DNA of 64,000 nucleotides from JANSWP01 sp041941305 (GTDB lineage: Bacteria; Bacteroidota; Bacteroidia; Chitinophagales; Saprospiraceae): contig JBGTQJ010000049.1 in the NCBI GenBank assembly GCA_041941305.1, forward strand, positions 4,666 to 68,665, in the 5' to 3' direction. Shown here piece by piece: positions 17,701 through 25,503 of the stretch (within the stretch, counting starts at the first letter, position 1; every line of letters starts with the position of its first letter). A model generated the notes under the pieces. That model was given only the letters and a program-made list of their open reading frames with translations, made no database searches and had not been told where the DNA came from. The position numbers and the translations under genes are program-made.

Positions 17701-20700
17701 AATACGCCAATTGTGGCGGATGTTGACAGGGATGGCATTCCAGAAGTACTCGGGAAACCATGTACGGGAGCCAACCAGAACTCAGGTATTCCACTACCAA
17801 ATATCATTGTTGTAGATGGTGAAACCGGAAACATAGAAACGGTCATTCAAACACCTGCATTTACTTATGCCAATGATGGACCCGGCATTGCGGATTTAGA
17901 TGGTAACGGCTTTCCAGAAATTTTCATGCAAGCAGGAAATTTGCAACAAAATGCAACATATTTGGGTGGTCCAATTATCAATGGTGATGTTCGAAGAAGA
18001 ATTGTTTGTTATGAATTTGACGGTACCAGCTATAATGAAAAATGGCTTTCTAATGCCCCTGCTGGTTATCAGGCAGTGGAAGATTCAGCTCCAGTCAGTG
18101 CTGCTGACTTTAATGGAGATGGGGTTGCTGAATTGTATGTTGGCAATCAAATTTTCAATGGAGCTACAGGAGAATTAATTGTTGAGGCTGGATCAACTAG
18201 TCCACGCGGGATCTTACCTGATGCCGGATTTTTGAATTGGGCTGTTCAATATTCAGTTGCAGCCAATGTGCTTCCAGATGGATTCTGTACAAACTGTACT
18301 GGTCTGGAACTCGTGGCAGGAAATGCAGTTTATTCTGTCAATATTGACCCGACCAACCCCTCCTTGAGTACTTTGAACATTGAGGTAGAGTTGACCAATG
18401 GATTGGATGGTAGAACAAGCCTGGCTGATTTTGACAATGATGGAGATCTCGATGCTTTGGTTACAACCAATGATGGAACTTCAGCTTCTGTATATGTTTG
18501 GGATTTGCAAACGCCCAACTTTGTGGTAAATACTTTCCAATTGCTGGGTTTCAGCAATGATGTGTCTCATGCAAATATAGGCGATTTTGACGGTGATGGT
18601 GAGGTGGAAACAGGCATTTGCACAGTGGGGAATTACCAGGTATTAAAACGACAAGGAAATACTTTCAATATTCTTTGGAGCATTCAAACAACTGACAACT
18701 CCGGTCAAACAGCAAGTACAGTTTTTGACTTCAACAATGATGGAAAATTTGAAGTTGCATATCGGGATGAGGAAAATATTCGAATTTTTGATGGCGGAAC
18801 CGGAACTTTGATTGCTTCCGATCCATGTACATCGGGAACAAGGGTGGAATATCCAGTAGTAGTGGACGTTGATGCCGATGGTGAAACCGAATTGGTATGT
18901 TCTTGTGCAAATGAAGTCCGAGCCTATGGCTCAGTCAGCACACCCTGGGTTTCTACCAGACAGGTTTGGAATCAGCACACTTATTTCAATGTCAACATCA
19001 ATGATGATTTGTCCGTACCAACCATGCAGCAGGAACACCATATTGTGGGCGATAGCATTGTATTAAATAATTTCCTGACCCAATATGCAGACCCACAATT
19101 CCCAGCACCTGATGCGACCATTACTGTGGATGAGTTTGGATGTGGATTGGATAGTTTTCAGGTAACCTTGACTATTTGCAATAATGGTGATTTGAGATTG
19201 ACTGGAGAAACGCCCATCACCTTTTATGATGCCAACCCAACAACTACCAATGCCAATGTAATGACTACTCAGGAAATTGGGGTCAACATTGACCCAGATG
19301 GTTGCGCTACCATTCAACTGTACCTGCCATCACTCTATGATACCCCAATTTTTGTAGTTGTAAATGATGATGCAAGCATCCTTACTCCTTTTGATTTGGC
19401 AAATGACTTCCCAAGTTCTTCAGTGGCTGAGTGTGACTATGGTAACAATCTCGATAGTTTGTTATTGGAAGGACCCCCTCCCCCGGAATTGGATTTGGGT
19501 CCTGATCAATTAATCTGTGACAATGCCGTCCTGGAACTCAATGCCGGAAGTGGCTTCGTTAGTTATGAATGGTACGATGGCACAACAGATAGTATCGTCA
19601 CCGTTTGGCTCGAAGGTGAATACTGGGTAGAGGTCATCGATTCATGCGGTCAAACCCAACGAGATACTATTGAAATAATAACGGACTTCCCGACAATTGC
19701 GATGGTTGAACCTCAAACAGCGACCATTTGTCCTGGCCAAAGTGTAGAATTCTGTGTTCAGGAGGAGTTCTTTGAATTCTATCAATGGCAAGACTCCCCA
19801 AGTTTGAGTTGCACAGATTGCCGTTGTGTCACTGCTACACCTGACGAACCTGGTAGTTACATTGTTCAGGCATGGACCGCTTCTGGTTGCTATAGTGTTG
19901 ATACGGTGGAAGTCTTTTTCGCCAATATTTCTACTGATGATGAATTGACGGTTTGTCCGGGAGCATCTGCAGTCATCCATGGTCAAACTGTGAGTATACC
20001 AGGAACCTATTCCCAAACTTTCACTTTATCAGACGGCTGTGATTCGACAAGTAATGTAACCCTGAATAACTACTTGTCAATGATCATTTTTGACAATACC
20101 ACCCCTTCATGTGAATTGGGAACCAATGGTTCTCTTTCCGTGAATGTCATCAATGGTACCCATCCCCTCACCTATGAATGGGATATTCCTGGTGTAGGAG
20201 ATACTTCTGCCATTAGCAACTTACCACCAAGCACTTATAATGTAACTGTGACCGATGCCAATGGCTGTACTCAAATACAGGATGTACTGGTTCCGGTAGG
20301 CAATCCCATTGTCATTGACTTTGATCCTACACCGACTTGTGAAGGTGGAAATCAGGGAGCTATTGTCGCAAATGTAACTGGTGCCCAGGACCCGGTCACT
20401 TATGATTGGGATATTCCTGGTGCCGGAAATGTACCTGCAGTTACTAACCTAATGCCAGGTACTTATAATTTGACGGTTACCGACGGAAATGGGTGTACAC
20501 TTGAACAATCTGTAGAAGTGGAAACAGTGGATGATCCAACGATTGCATTAATTCCAACGCCTCCAAGTTGCCCTGACGGAAATGATGGAACCCTGGAAGT
20601 AGGCAATGCCAACCCAGCATGGATGTATAGTTTGGATGGAGTCAACTTCCAAAGTTCTCCAATCTTTACCAATCTCACTCCAGGAGATTATACTGTCTTT

Positions 20701-21540
20701 ATCACTGATGGACCTTGTAATTATGAAGGAGAAGGTACGATACCGAATACACAGGCTCCGGATATCAGTACACAAAGTACACCGCCAACTTGCCCGGCAC
20801 CAGATGATGATGATGGTCAAATTACGATAGACAATCCAGAGCCGGGGTGGACATTTAGCATCAATGGTGGTCCATTCCAGTCTCAACCATTCTTTACCGG
20901 ATTGGCAGAAGGAGATTATACCATAACTGTGATGGATGGTGATTGTGAGTATCAAGTGACAGAATCGGTTGGTTCAGCACCTCCTGTGGGTGTAGATATC
21001 GTATGTGTACCAGATTGTTCTGGCAGTATAGGTGATACCATCATGCTCATTGCAGACATAGAACCAAATACCTTGAGCGTTGATTCCTATAACTGGACAC
21101 CAACAGAGAATTTATTCTGTGACAATAATAATTGCGATACTGCATTTGTCATTATTACAGATATTGATAGCATTGTTTACGATGTGGTCATTACTACAGA
21201 AGATGGTTGTACTGCTGAAGATCGACAGGACATTCAAATCGTCTTCCAATGTAACCCTGACAACATTCGTTTTCCGAATGCCTTTACTCCTGATTCAGAT
21301 GGAATGAATGACATTTTTGAACTAGTACCTAATGAGGAATCAGATGCTCGTGTCATTTCCCTTGATATATACAACCGGTGGGGACAACTGGTCTATGAAT
21401 CAGGTACCAATGGTGACATGTTCTGGGATGGCAATCATGACGGGGATCCTGCACCTTCAGATGTGTATGTTTATGTTGCAAAATACATCTGTGGTGATGA
21501 AGAGGAGGTCAGGTTTGGGGATATTACCTTGTTGAGGTAG
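14761..21540 (+). CDS. Giant secreted M43-type metalloprotease with PKD, FG-GAP and SprB modules and T9SS type B sorting domain
   Basis: 2259 residues, exported by Sec (N-terminal hydrophobic segment) and then probably by the type IX system. The peptidase part has the zincin motif HEMGHYLGLYH at 230-240 (His230, Glu231, His234, His240) and a Met-turn at NYMDY (Met304), as in the pappalysin/M43 family. Two PKD domains follow (about 350-425 and 430-505), then a propeller-like stretch with repeats such as RLNFGSDITNVNPQ (about 515-880). Next come a cysteine/aspartate segment (RDDDGDGLIDCYDPDC, about 920) and about seven calcium-type FG-GAP/VCBS repeats (ADFNGDGVAELYVG, DFDGDGEVETG). Ig-like and SprB repeats lie at about 1580-2100. 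The last 95 residues are a type B sorting domain (FPNAFTPDSDGMNDIFEL). It is probably a surface or released protease. An ankyrin gene follows after 10 bp. Confidence 0.93.
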   Translation: MTTLLKLLTVTMTFGWGVWFGTSQIQESNNTQEQTLSEGFVCSSDEVRTKLFEAYPSKKALQESLEKQVYEYMQNKPPAAENPPIYTLPLVVHIIHDNGAENLTDLIVQQGVQHLNDAFENVNYYDQGTGVDVQIAFCLAKQDPDGNPTTGITRDVNTLTVMTLADDIAVKDINRWDPTSYINIWLVREIAGGVAGYAYLPSSHGNPEDGIVMEAEYFGSSESNSAVQVHEMGHYLGLYHTFEGGCDNDDCLADGDRICDTPPDQTTVAAPCEFTQNSCDTDVNLADPNNPFTSDQDDMFINYMDYSNLECYSAFTEGQKDRMQFFVETTRNSLLASIGCEDPCLLPITADFDPDALTIDIGGTLNFTNTSVNGVDYVWRVDGTTFSNAVDTAFQFNQLGTFDITLVATNDAPNCIDSLTISIEVTCRVQASFIQDAFTVNVGEQVNFTNTTTNAFNYEWFVDGVSQGTTTDFSFIFDTPGLYSVYLVAEGLLCSDTTSLTNFIRVGDCAVAVTYAPDTATTCDDIQFMAESECNFSSYYWSYCEPDSLGAPSQRPPAGGLAPVPVGIDFVDNTQNGTGYHIFVTHYQQPVDRIVRMDYGNDLNNPTPNIVNINTPDITGGGPLQLNQGIDIVEDNGEFIGFMVVWNRIYRLNFGSDITNVNPQVTQVEGITGAFEWGVSLDVYQIGANWWGLVTARNTNNIALLYFGENIRGDVQDFFSYDGGNADAEFTGATLIVEDEQFYVLACDIINGLIRFDFGNSLANVPTTTNLGFFGDGFQWTIMVYKECESRYVGFLFKESGDDQKVLEFANGITSTPTIIDDIVIGGRVNSVTPFHRVGDELNFFIIQWDDATVTNFYYENCTNSIPPSSTGQTPNVVYYGDEGFYNVKLIVDEGLPWQQVICTEIFVEDCGIENCFNGRDDDGDGLIDCYDPDCCGDEFCEDFYYVECPIDCSLDSTMGDFELEMEWSTLGGSADWCAYNTPIVADVDRDGIPEVLGKPCTGANQNSGIPLPNIIVVDGETGNIETVIQTPAFTYANDGPGIADLDGNGFPEIFMQAGNLQQNATYLGGPIINGDVRRRIVCYEFDGTSYNEKWLSNAPAGYQAVEDSAPVSAADFNGDGVAELYVGNQIFNGATGELIVEAGSTSPRGILPDAGFLNWAVQYSVAANVLPDGFCTNCTGLELVAGNAVYSVNIDPTNPSLSTLNIEVELTNGLDGRTSLADFDNDGDLDALVTTNDGTSASVYVWDLQTPNFVVNTFQLLGFSNDVSHANIGDFDGDGEVETGICTVGNYQVLKRQGNTFNILWSIQTTDNSGQTASTVFDFNNDGKFEVAYRDEENIRIFDGGTGTLIASDPCTSGTRVEYPVVVDVDADGETELVCSCANEVRAYGSVSTPWVSTRQVWNQHTYFNVNINDDLSVPTMQQEHHIVGDSIVLNNFLTQYADPQFPAPDATITVDEFGCGLDSFQVTLTICNNGDLRLTGETPITFYDANPTTTNANVMTTQEIGVNIDPDGCATIQLYLPSLYDTPIFVVVNDDASILTPFDLANDFPSSSVAECDYGNNLDSLLLEGPPPPELDLGPDQLICDNAVLELNAGSGFVSYEWYDGTTDSIVTVWLEGEYWVEVIDSCGQTQRDTIEIITDFPTIAMVEPQTATICPGQSVEFCVQEEFFEFYQWQDSPSLSCTDCRCVTATPDEPGSYIVQAWTASGCYSVDTVEVFFANISTDDELTVCPGASAVIHGQTVSIPGTYSQTFTLSDGCDSTSNVTLNNYLSMIIFDNTTPSCELGTNGSLSVNVINGTHPLTYEWDIPGVGDTSAISNLPPSTYNVTVTDANGCTQIQDVLVPVGNPIVIDFDPTPTCEGGNQGAIVANVTGAQDPVTYDWDIPGAGNVPAVTNLMPGTYNLTVTDGNGCTLEQSVEVETVDDPTIALIPTPPSCPDGNDGTLEVGNANPAWMYSLDGVNFQSSPIFTNLTPGDYTVFITDGPCNYEGEGTIPNTQAPDISTQSTPPTCPAPDDDDGQITIDNPEPGWTFSINGGPFQSQPFFTGLAEGDYTITVMDGDCEYQVTESVGSAPPVGVDIVCVPDCSGSIGDTIMLIADIEPNTLSVDSYNWTPTENLFCDNNNCDTAFVIITDIDSIVYDVVITTEDGCTAEDRQDIQIVFQCNPDNIRFPNAFTPDSDGMNDIFELVPNEESDARVISLDIYNRWGQLVYESGTNGDMFWDGNHDGDPAPSDVYVYVAKYICGDEEEVRFGDITLLR

Positions 21541-21550
21541 ATAATATTAA

Positions 21551-22294
21551 ATGAAAATCAAAATGAATGCAAGTCAAATCCTTAACTACATTAGTAGGGG
21601 GCGAACGGATTTTATCCTTCAATTACTGAAATTGCCTAATTGGAAAGATTTATTGCAGGAAGGAAATATCAAACCCATACAATGGCTCATTTACTACAAT
21701 GACCTTACAGCGATAAAGGCCATATTGGAAGCAGGCGGAGACTTAAAAAGTATCAGTCTCAACAATGAATTGGGCAATGCTGCCTTTTTTGGTCATTGGA
21801 AAATCTGCGATTTTTTAATACGACATGGTGCCGATGTGAATGCATCAATAGACAAGACAGGTGAGAAACCCTTGCACAATGCCCTTGCCAAAGCTGGACG
21901 CCCTTATTATTTGTATACAGTTAAAGTTTTAGTGGAAAATGGTGCCAATGTAAATGCAAAAACGATTCCTGGCATCGAAACTGGTGCATTTATGCGAGAT
22001 GTCCGCACCAAGGGAGAGACCCCTTTACATAGAGCCGCCGCTTATGCAGATGAAGCTACCATCCAATACCTTATCGATAAGGGAGCAAGTAAGGAAGCAC
22101 AAGATGCTCATGGAAATTCACCCTTGAGCTGGGCAAGTGAGCATCTGCGGCCAGGATCGATTCTCTACCTACTAGCTTTTGGAGATCATCGAATTGGAGC
22201 AGCTCACAAAGTAAAGAATATAAGCGACCATGGTCAAAAATGGGGAAACAGCATGGATTGGAATTTATTTGGGGATTATTTGGTGGAGGGGTAA
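21551..22294 (+). CDS. Ankyrin-repeat protein
   Basis: A 247-residue cytoplasmic-type protein without a signal peptide. Ankyrin repeats are visible at about 40-70 (IQWLIYYNDLTAIKAILEAG), 75-100 (GHWKICDFLIRHGADVNA), 105-140 (VKVLVENGANVNAK), 155-185 (GETPLHRAAAYADEATIQYL) and 187-210 (GNSPLSWASEHLRPGSILYL). It begins 10 bp after the stop of the giant protease, so co-transcription is likely. An alternative ATG lies four codons downstream at 21563. Bacterial ankyrin proteins next to secreted enzymes can act as partners or inhibitors of the secreted product, but that is inference from position only. Confidence 0.88.
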   Translation: MKIKMNASQILNYISRGRTDFILQLLKLPNWKDLLQEGNIKPIQWLIYYNDLTAIKAILEAGGDLKSISLNNELGNAAFFGHWKICDFLIRHGADVNASIDKTGEKPLHNALAKAGRPYYLYTVKVLVENGANVNAKTIPGIETGAFMRDVRTKGETPLHRAAAYADEATIQYLIDKGASKEAQDAHGNSPLSWASEHLRPGSILYLLAFGDHRIGAAHKVKNISDHGQKWGNSMDWNLFGDYLVEG

Positions 22295-22304
22295 TTGTTT
22301 TTTT

Positions 22305-22352
22305 GGTTGCTGGTTATCTGGGTACTGGGTTGCTGGATATTGCTGATACCAT
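22305..22352. repeat. CTGG heptamer array with 25-bp dispersed flank (copy B)
   Basis: Units CTGGTTAT, CTGGGTA, CTGGGTTG and CTGGATATTG (7-10 bp each) lead into GCTGATACCAT. 22328-22352 is the inverted counterpart of 13491-13515 with one mismatch. Confidence 0.68.
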
Positions 22353-22457
22353 CTGGATAAGAAATGGTATTGTCCATGCGTAGAATTCCATCAATATTGC
22401 TGTTTATTTTAAGAATGATAGAATTGAATTTCAAAAAGAAACTTATCATTTGTTTTA

Positions 22458-22610
22458 GAGTATGTTTAAAAATTTTACGAACTGAAAATCAAAAGCTTAT
22501 GGTTCTGACAATTAATTGTCGAAAGAATTTATCGGGATAAATGATTAAGGCAATTTGCAGTCAGGTTCATAAGATGTTGGTTTTCAGGAAAGAAAAATTT
22601 AAACACACTC
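22458..22610. mobile_element. MITE-like element, copy 2 (153 bp, long inverted ends)
   Basis: It starts GAGTATGTTTAAA and ends in the inverted TTTAAACACACTC. The inverted similarity continues about 50 bp inward on both sides (CTGAAAA, CTTATG and CTGAC blocks), so the whole element could form a long hairpin. It is flanked by TTA at 22455-22457 and 22611-22613. The first 50 bp match the element at 8748. Non-coding. Confidence 0.75.
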
Positions 22611-22750
22611 TTATATCGTAAATACCAAGGGAGATGTGATATCATCAAGGTGGCATGTAGGCGCGCATTCGCAGAAGAGAAATTGGAGCGATAGTATCGC
22701 TTTAAAATGGTTTGTGAAATAAATAATAACTAACATATAACTAGCTAAAC

Positions 22751-23443
22751 ATGAAACTTAAATCTACCCTTATCCGAAGCCTTTTTCTTCTTTCTTTTTT
22801 GACGATCGGGTTTTCCCAAACCAGTGCCCAAAACATGGGAGCAGCCTATACCATTCAGGACAATGATTGGTTAAGTAAAATTGCTAAAAAAGTTTACGGC
22901 AATCCCCACCTCTATTACTTGATTATTGATGCGACCAACGAAAAAGCAAAACTGGACAAGAGCTTTCAAAAAATTTCAAATGTATTTCATTTGAAGGAGG
23001 GGCAGAAATTGTGGATTCCTGAAAAACCAGGAAATGCAAAATCAGCAACTGACAAAGTCGAAGATTCAGAAGATGCTATTTTGGTATCTATTCCTAAAAA
23101 CAATTGTGAAATCAGGATTTGGTATAACTATCAGGTGGTCGCTATTTCAGAAATTAACAAGAAATGGATCGAAGATGGCATTGATTTGGAAACTCGTGCA
23201 AAACAGGCTTATAAACTCCGACACAATGCTCGCGTCAATGCCAGGTATTTGATGCAAAATAAGGCGGAGGTAAAAATGCTACAGGAAAGAGATAGAGAAA
23301 AATATGGCAATCCGGATGGTCCGACATTTGATTATTTGGTAAAGAAAAATACAGACAATGGAGCTTCATTAGACGAAGCCTACCAAAGTATTATTGATTC
23401 TTCAAGCAGGACAAGTGCTGTGTATAATAACCAGTGCAAATAA
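22751..23443 (+). CDS. Secreted LysM-domain protein with an unnamed C-terminal domain
   Basis: 230 residues with a signal peptide cleaved after about residue 27 (GFSQTSAQ|N). Residues 33-91 are LysM-like (YTIQDNDWLSKIAKKVYGN ... LKEGQKLWIP), which would bind peptidoglycan or related glycans in the periplasm or at the surface. Residues about 135-230 form a charged helical domain with the run REKYGNPDGPTFDYLVKK and DNGASLDEAYQSIIDSSSRT. I have the impression of a conserved domain, but I cannot name it. No partner gene is obvious: the next gene encodes an unrelated cytosolic protein 91 bp downstream. Confidence 0.75.
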   Translation: MKLKSTLIRSLFLLSFLTIGFSQTSAQNMGAAYTIQDNDWLSKIAKKVYGNPHLYYLIIDATNEKAKLDKSFQKISNVFHLKEGQKLWIPEKPGNAKSATDKVEDSEDAILVSIPKNNCEIRIWYNYQVVAISEINKKWIEDGIDLETRAKQAYKLRHNARVNARYLMQNKAEVKMLQERDREKYGNPDGPTFDYLVKKNTDNGASLDEAYQSIIDSSSRTSAVYNNQCK

Positions 23444-23534
23444 CGTAACCGCCCATTTTAATGGGCAGACTATGAAGTAGAAAAGGGAAAGAAAAAAAAA
23501 AGAAAAAAAGAATGAATGAATGAAAAAATGATGA

Positions 23535-24122
23535 ATGAAAAAGGCAAAAAAATATAGCTTTGGGGCTTCGCCGAATGAACTGGGGCAGTTTTTTTGTGGG
23601 ATTGGTGTTTCGGAAATAAGGTCTCATGAAATTGCTATTTCGGATTATCCATTTGAACCTGCTTCTGTTTTTCCCGAAACAGTGATTCCTTATTCCGATG
23701 TAGAAGAAATTCACCTGGACAGCTATCCTATAACTATCAAAATACAATCTGAGCTTATTTTCATCACAAAAGAAAGTCTTGAGTCTCTAAAGTTATTTGC
23801 AGAAAAAAATAGTATCCGAATCGCCAAACGAGCAGCTAACTGGCAATGGATTACAGAACCCTTTCTAGATACTGAATTTTCGGAAGCAGAAAAGCAAAAG
23901 TCTTTGCAATTACTTGAAAATAATGGAATTAGCTCATTTGAAGTCAATAAATTGAGGAATCAAATCGCAAAGCAGATGTACAAATACAATTTTGACACCA
24001 TGCTTTGGGAATGGGGAAGTCTTGGACTACAGGATGTGCTGGCTGCCATGCGCCCTGGCTTGAGTAAACCAGCTTTTAAGGATTTTTATTGGGAAGCGAT
24101 GGAAGTTGAACAAAGGTGTTAA
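23535..24122 (+). CDS. Hypothetical cytosolic protein
   Basis: 195 residues, no signal peptide or membrane span. The first 100 residues look like two beta-rich halves (AISDYPFEPASVFPETVIPY; IKIQSELIFITKESLESLKL). The second half is helical with many aromatic residues (KQMYKYNFDTMLWEWGSLGL). No family recognised. It is preceded by a 70-bp purine-rich low-complexity tract (A/G runs, then repeats of ATGA) that contains several possible start codons. The ATG at 23535 is chosen because it opens MKKAKKYSF just before the conserved-looking part. Its stop abuts the convergent esterase gene. Confidence 0.65.
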   Translation: MKKAKKYSFGASPNELGQFFCGIGVSEIRSHEIAISDYPFEPASVFPETVIPYSDVEEIHLDSYPITIKIQSELIFITKESLESLKLFAEKNSIRIAKRAANWQWITEPFLDTEFSEAEKQKSLQLLENNGISSFEVNKLRNQIAKQMYKYNFDTMLWEWGSLGLQDVLAAMRPGLSKPAFKDFYWEAMEVEQRC

Positions 24123-25355
24123 CTATTGATTAGCAACTAAAAACTCAAGTGGAATGTGAAACCGCTCCCTCCAATCATCTTCATGATGTTTTGCACCCTC
24201 AAATTTTAAAGTCATCCAGTTTTTATTTTTCTCATAACCTGCTTGTATCATAGCAGAATCAGCCATTATTTGAAATGGCTCATACTCTGCATCTAATCCT
24301 TCCGTTCCGAAATCAAAATAGATTTTATGTGTAGCAGGATCTGGTAAATTTGTTTTGATGTATTCTACGAAAACACCATCCAGAGGAAGCCAATGGGTGG
24401 AAAAACAGGCAGCTCCACCAAAATAGGATGGATATTCACAAATAGTATAGGCAGCCATCAACCCTCCCATACTTGAACCCGCAACAAAAGTATGTTCCTT
24501 TTCAGGCTTGGTTTTATAATTGGCATCTATGTAAGGCTTCAGTTCTTCAATTACAAACTTCAGATAATTGTCTGAGCTGGGGGGATTGGTTTTTAAATGT
24601 TGATACCAGGGATGTTCTGTTTCCACAATTCGTTTTTCCACCAATGATTCTGGCTTTTGAGGCATGTATTCAGATCCCCTGTCACTTTCTCCATTCCACA
24701 TTCCGACTACGATCATTTTAGGGATAGTACCTGCTCTGTTTAGGCTATCCAATACCTCATCCACCTGCCAGCCTCGGTTCAATTCTCCTCCCCATCCCTG
24801 AAACTCATGGAATATGTTTTGCCCGTCGTACATATAAAGCACGGGAAATCTTTCACCGTAAGCAACATGCAAGGGTATCAAAATTTCTATTGGTCTGGGG
24901 GTGATGTATTTTGAGGGAAAACTGTCAATCCGAATCGTTGCATAATTGTGACTTTGTCGAACCATAAAGTCTGGGATAGGTGCACCACCAGTAAAGGGAT
25001 AATCTTCAAAAACAGCTTTCCCTCCCAATATCCTCGGATCATCGGTTTGGCTTAGTTCACTCATCAACTTTTCCTCCAATTGATTTTTGATTGCTTCATA
25101 TGGTGGGTCATTAGCCAAATTTTTCAATTGTCCAGGGTCCTTTTTTACATCGTATAATTCGTCGGAAAAGGGCTTATCAAAATGGGAGGTTTGAACTTTT
25201 GAATCTTCATACATGCTTGCATGAGGATAACTCCAATTATCCGTAATGATAAAAAGGACATTTGGGGTATTTTTTGCGTATTTTGGATAACAAGATGTTA
25301 AAATTAAACAAAAAGCAAACCCCACAACCAAAATGAAGAGCATTGTTTTATTCAT
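24123..25355 (-). CDS. Lipoprotein chimera: sulfatase ends fused to an esterase (alpha/beta hydrolase)
   Basis: Translated from ATG 25355 (410 residues; a TTG at 25385 would add ten; numbers here use the 420-residue frame). A lipoprotein signal ends LILTSC. Residues 40-70 match the very start of type I sulfatases (NVLFIITDNWSYPHASMYE, then VQTSHFD). Residues 73-130 match the very end of the same enzymes (DELYDVKKDPGQLKNLAND, then DDPRILGG). The roughly 350-400 residues between, including the formylglycine site, are missing. Residues about 140-420 are an esterase-type alpha/beta hydrolase (PF00756-like): FPVLYMYDGQNIF, the nucleophile elbow GSSMG with Ser305, a probable acid at Asp358 or Asp365, and His400/401. 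The esterase half looks intact and could act on acyl or siderophore-type esters at the periplasmic face. Confidence 0.8.
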   Translation of the reverse strand: MNKTMLFILVVGFAFCLILTSCYPKYAKNTPNVLFIITDNWSYPHASMYEDSKVQTSHFDKPFSDELYDVKKDPGQLKNLANDPPYEAIKNQLEEKLMSELSQTDDPRILGGKAVFEDYPFTGGAPIPDFMVRQSHNYATIRIDSFPSKYITPRPIEILIPLHVAYGERFPVLYMYDGQNIFHEFQGWGGELNRGWQVDEVLDSLNRAGTIPKMIVVGMWNGESDRGSEYMPQKPESLVEKRIVETEHPWYQHLKTNPPSSDNYLKFVIEELKPYIDANYKTKPEKEHTFVAGSSMGGLMAAYTICEYPSYFGGAACFSTHWLPLDGVFVEYIKTNLPDPATHKIYFDFGTEGLDAEYEPFQIMADSAMIQAGYEKNKNWMTLKFEGAKHHEDDWRERFHIPLEFLVANQ

Positions 25356-25417
25356 AAATAATTCAATTTTAGTAAACAATTCCAAAAACGATTTGGGAAG
25401 TTACCTTCTGCCTATTT

Positions 25418-25503
25418 CTAGTGCATAAGGAACTAAATTTTGAACAGGTAATGCGGCTTCTTTTGCACCTACCCTATCCATAACTTAATTCCTCATGCAC
25501 TAG
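25418..25503. repeat. 86-bp palindromic element overlapping the amylase stop codon
   Basis: Arm 25418-25436 (CTAGTGCATAAGGAACTAA) pairs with 25485-25503, 19 bp with two mismatches and a 48-bp spacer. On the minus strand the right arm begins within the amylase termination codon (TAG at 25502-25500). It resembles a mini-inverted-repeat element or a transcription terminator. No T-run is present. Confidence 0.65.

Larger units (their letters stand above)
22295..22750. other. Intergenic region with dispersed repeat and MITE-like element
   Basis: 456 bp. It contains a CTGG heptamer array with the 25-bp dispersed flank (22305-22352), the 153-bp MITE-like element (22458-22610), and an AT-rich stretch that should hold the promoter of the LysM gene. 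No coding frame is credible. Confidence 0.65.

Noticed and set aside
23451..23466. Small hairpin GCCCAT-TTTA-ATGGGC after the LysM gene
   Set aside because: The stem is only 6 bp and no T-run follows, so it is too weak to call a terminator.
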